Origin: Desulfobacterales bacterium
Lineage (GTDB): Bacteria > Desulfobacterota > Desulfobacteria > Desulfobacterales > JAHIVH01
Length of the DNA: 7,875 nt
Assembly (NCBI GenBank): GCA_020056645.1
Contig: JAGVHJ010000115.1
Coordinates: 1 to 7,875, forward strand
Direction of reading: 5' to 3'
Under the pieces are notes generated by a model, which saw nothing but the letters and a program-made list of their open reading frames with translations, was not told where the DNA came from and searched no databases. Every line of letters begins with the position of its first letter. Position 1 is the first letter of the stretch. This document shows, in pieces, positions 5,908 through 7,875 of the stretch. A program made the position numbers and the translations under genes.

Positions 5908-7422
5908 TCAATGAACCGCGCATGCGATGCAGGGATCGAAGGACCTGACAACCCTCGCCACCGTCATGGGATTCTTCTCATCCGCAACCGGCGTACCCAC
6001 CAAGGAGGCCTCAACCGCCCCAGGCGTTCCCCGGTCATCCCGCGGTGAACAGTTCCAAGTGGTGGGCACCACGCACTGGTAGTTATCGATTTTATGGTTT
6101 TCAATAGAAATCCAGTGGCCCAGCGCGCCCCGCGCCGCCTCGGTCAACCCCATTCCCCGGCCCATTTTACAAATTTTATAATCCTCAAAGACCGGTTTTC
6201 CAGGATTCAGGCTTTCGATCCATTCCGTTAATTTGACGGCAAGAATTTTTGCTTCAATCGCCCTGGCCGCATGACGGCCCATGGCCGAATTCAAGTTATC
6301 CATTCCCAATCCGGTGGCTGATAAAAACCCTTCAAGGTGTTTTTTCACCATCTGATTCGCCCCTTGTTTATAAGAGACCATGAGCCGGGCCAGAGGCCCA
6401 ACCTCCATGACGTTTCCGCCATACCGGGGGGCCTTGATCCATGAATAGGCTCTCCGTTTCCGGGGATCGGCCTCGGTGATTCCCGATTCGGGGTTGAGAC
6501 CCGAAGGCGAGGAGAATAGAGAGTAGCCCACCTCCTCGGTAATGTTCGCCGGCTGCAAGTTCTGAAACTGATTTTTCAAAAGAACCCCTCTGTCGAACAG
6601 AAAATCGGCGTTCCCGTCTCTTTCCGGAAAAACGCCATAGGATAGGAAGTGACCATTTCCTTTTCCAAGGCTGAAATATTCCGGAAAGGCCTGGGCCACG
6701 GCGATGACATCCGGAACATAGGCGCTCTCGACAAAGGTCTGAAGGGTTTTTACCATGGAGAGGCCCGCCGCGATTTTCTTCGCGGTCACCACTTCGGTCA
6801 CGCCTCCGGGCATGATGGTGGCGGGATGAGGCAGTTTGCCCGCGAATAAGGCCCCGAGTTTATGGGCCAAGGCCCGCATGTCCAGCGCTTCCAGATAGTG
6901 TTTAATGGCGAGGATATTGAGCTCGTCGTTTTGAAGATAGGCCGCGTCATATCGGGGAAGAAAAGGGGCGGCAGGGTAGATCGTTTTAGAGGCCAGCTGC
7001 GCGTTCACCCAGGCTTTCAATTCAAGAAGCCCAGGGTCGCTCCCCGTATAGGCCGTTATTTTTACGATATCCACAAAATCCAAGGCCGACAGCTGATAAA
7101 AATGAATAATATGGGACTGAAGATAATTGGCCCCGAGAATAATGTTCCTGATGATCCGGCCATTCGAAGGCGGCGTCACCGAATAGGCCTCCTCCTGGGC
7201 CAGAACCGATGCGATCCCATGGGATACAGGGCACACACCGCAGATTCTCTGGGTGATCTGCTGCGCATCCAGCGGATCCCGGCCCTTCAGAATTTTCTCG
7301 AATCCCCGGAACATCTCTCCCATGCTGTATGCGGCCGTGACCATCCCAGCCTCGACCTCGACCCGGATGGCCAGGTGGCCTTCAATTCTGGTAATGGGAT
7401 CAATATCGATTGTTCGGGCCAT
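5908..7422 (-). CDS. [NiFe] hydrogenase large (catalytic) subunit without C-terminal tail
   Basis: The catalytic subunit (504 residues) holding the Ni-Fe(CN)2CO site that splits or forms H2. The N-terminus TIDIDPITRIEGH is the group 1 signature. The L1 motif RICGVCPVSHG supplies C61 and C64; the L2 motif DPCIACAVH supplies C498 and C501. KAPRYGG (active-site Arg R333), MEVGPLARL and VPTTWNCSPRD are also present. All four Ni ligands are Cys, with no selenocysteine. Length and motif style are closer to the [NiFeSe]/group 1a branch than to the longer classical enzymes. The protein stops directly after H504, the residue after which maturation proteases normally cut, so there is no cleavable tail. 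It has no signal peptide and should be exported with the Tat-bearing small subunit. A Shine-Dalgarno variant AAAGGGGG lies at 7428-7435, 5 nt upstream. It is probably first in its operon, or follows cheW after a 184-nt gap. Confidence 0.96.
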   Translation of the reverse strand: MARTIDIDPITRIEGHLAIRVEVEAGMVTAAYSMGEMFRGFEKILKGRDPLDAQQITQRICGVCPVSHGIASVLAQEEAYSVTPPSNGRIIRNIILGANYLQSHIIHFYQLSALDFVDIVKITAYTGSDPGLLELKAWVNAQLASKTIYPAAPFLPRYDAAYLQNDELNILAIKHYLEALDMRALAHKLGALFAGKLPHPATIMPGGVTEVVTAKKIAAGLSMVKTLQTFVESAYVPDVIAVAQAFPEYFSLGKGNGHFLSYGVFPERDGNADFLFDRGVLLKNQFQNLQPANITEEVGYSLFSSPSGLNPESGITEADPRKRRAYSWIKAPRYGGNVMEVGPLARLMVSYKQGANQMVKKHLEGFLSATGLGMDNLNSAMGRHAARAIEAKILAVKLTEWIESLNPGKPVFEDYKICKMGRGMGLTEAARGALGHWISIENHKIDNYQCVVPTTWNCSPRDDRGTPGAVEASLVGTPVADEKNPMTVARVVRSFDPCIACAVH

Positions 7423-7463
7423 TTTTTCCCCCTTTATTAAGTGGATGTTGTTTTTTCAGTTTC

Positions 7464-7605
7464 ACTCGATCTTCAAGTTTGTAGGAAATTTGTTCAAATC
7501 CAAGGCGGAAAAAAAATTTGACCGCAGGAATAGACGGCCTATTTCGAGGATCAATTTTTGCCAACGCAGGAGTTAGGCAAATTAAAAAAAAGTTGAACAT
7601 CGAGT
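7464..7605. repeat. 142-nt imperfect inverted-repeat element (copy A)
   Basis: The element fills most of the 184-nt gap between cheW and the hydrogenase genes and is nearly palindromic around position 7535. Outer arms are ACTCGAT at 7464-7470 against ATCGAGT at 7599-7605, both followed inward by TTCAA or its complement. Further in, AATTTG (7487-7492) pairs with CAAATT (7578-7583), GGC (7504-7506) with GCC (7560-7562), AAAAATTTGA (7512-7521) with TCAATTTTT (7551-7559), and GGAATAG (7527-7533) with CTATTTC (7539-7545) around the loop ACGGC. It could fold as a long hairpin in RNA. It could be a small non-autonomous mobile repeat, a transcription attenuator or an mRNA stabiliser; the sequence alone does not say which. 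No clear promoter is seen in this gap. Confidence 0.7.
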
Positions 7606-7606
7606 T

Positions 7607-7875
7607 TCAGATCTCCTTTTCTTTCTCTTTGTGCATGGGGTCATATTCCAAAATTTTTTTGGCGGCCAGAATGATCAGAAGATCCTCATTCAGCTTCTTC
7701 ACCCCTTCGACAAAACGCGCCTTGATTCCTTTTAAGTTGGCCGGAGGGATCTCAATTTCGCTTTCATGGGCCTCGACCACGTCGCCGATATTGTCGACAA
7801 CCAGTCCCACTGCGTCTTTTTTTAAAATGATATTGTGGCTCTCTTCGGTGATCTCCCTTTTTTCAAAGCCGATTC
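7607..7875 (-). CDS. cheW: CheW-like coupling protein, C-terminal part (5' end outside window)
   Basis: The reading frame is open to the window edge, and about 89 C-terminal codons are visible. The fragment reads through AVGLVVDNIGDVVEAHESEI, then ANLKGIKARFVEGV and LNEDLLIILAAKKIL, the pattern of the second half of a CheW domain (VGLVVD, the IxPPP-like loop, F(I/V)xG, and L(L)ILLDxxKLL near the end). The tail HKEKEKEI is charged. CheW bridges MCP signalling domains to the histidine kinase CheA. An in-frame GTG at 7810 falls inside the domain and is not the start. The stop codon is only 2 nt from the outer arm of the inverted repeat. Its place upstream of the hydrogenase genes on the same strand fits a chemotaxis cluster. 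It could also be the C-terminal CheW domain of a larger protein such as CheV or CheA, but CheV would have a receiver at this end and none is present. Confidence 0.88.
   Translation of the reverse strand, partial: IGFEKREITEESHNIILKKDAVGLVVDNIGDVVEAHESEIEIPPANLKGIKARFVEGVKKLNEDLLIILAAKKILEYDPMHKEKEKEI

Larger units (their letters stand above)
93..7422 (-). other. Probable hydrogenase-chemotaxis operon of five genes
   Basis: Large subunit, CheY-like regulator, small subunit, heme-c MCP and helical-sensor MCP run in one direction with gaps of 41, 21, 20 and 45 nt. No terminator-like hairpin lies in any gap, and every start has a purine-rich ribosome-binding site. Chemotaxis and hydrogenase genes alternate rather than forming two blocks, which argues for selection on joint expression. 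Repeat elements border the block on both sides. No promoter can be named with confidence. Confidence 0.75.

Noticed and set aside
5908..5910. The TGA stop of the large subunit as a possible selenocysteine codon
   Set aside because: In [NiFeSe] enzymes Sec replaces the first Cys of DPCxxC, which is a normal Cys codon here. Reading through TGA gives no hydrogenase-like tail.
7488..7499. Short palindrome ATTTGTTCAAAT as an FNR/CRP operator
   Set aside because: It lacks the TTGAT-N4-ATCAA pattern and sits within the repeat arm, so there is no independent support.
7545..7562. Possible sigma-54 site (TGGCA followed by TTGAT on the minus strand) upstream of the hydrogenase genes
   Set aside because: The spacing is wrong and the essential GC of the -12 element is missing. 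The sequence is also part of the repeat element.
7584..7591. Run of eight T on the minus strand just after cheW, as an intrinsic terminator
   Set aside because: No GC-rich hairpin directly precedes the T-run; the only strong pairing is with the far arm of the long palindrome downstream.

Overview
All genes in this window lie on the minus strand. They form a tight block that joins an exported [NiFe] hydrogenase to chemotaxis proteins. In transcription order (high to low coordinates) the layout is: the C-terminal part of a CheW-type coupling protein, cut by the window end (7607-7875); a 184-nt gap holding a long imperfect inverted repeat; a [NiFe] hydrogenase large subunit (5908-7422); a CheY-type response regulator with an extra N-terminal region (5279-5866); the Tat-exported hydrogenase small subunit (4346-5257); a methyl-accepting chemotaxis protein (MCP) whose periplasmic domain carries a c-type heme motif CxxCH (2382-4325); and a second MCP with a long, mostly helical periplasmic domain (93-2336). 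The last 92 nt hold the start of a second copy of the repeat. Gaps between the five central genes are only 20 to 45 nt, and each start has a plausible Shine-Dalgarno sequence, so they probably form one operon. No intergenic stretch exceeds 300 nt.

The organism is probably an anaerobic or microaerobic, motile, Gram-negative bacterium. Desulfobacterota (the former Deltaproteobacteria) fits best: the hydrogenase resembles the periplasmic uptake enzymes of sulfate and metal reducers, and heme-c-containing MCPs are known from that group. This is an inference from protein style, not from a marker gene.

The most interesting reading is a candidate H2-sensing chemotaxis module. The hydrogenase would oxidise H2 in the periplasm. 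It has no cytochrome b, no multiheme cytochrome and no membrane anchor encoded beside it. The nearest protein with a redox cofactor is the heme-c MCP encoded 20 nt after the small subunit. Electrons from H2 could set the redox state of that heme, and the MCP would pass the signal through CheW and a CheA encoded elsewhere to the CheY-like protein encoded between the two hydrogenase subunits. The hydrogenase also mixes two classes: it has a Tat signal like catalytic periplasmic enzymes, but its large subunit ends exactly at the C-terminal His of DPCxxCxxH, with no cleavable tail, as in the cytoplasmic H2 sensors HupV/HoxC. The electron-transfer link and the sensory role are inferred; the gene content, motifs and spacing are read directly. 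No CheA, CheR, CheB or hydrogenase maturation gene lies in the window.
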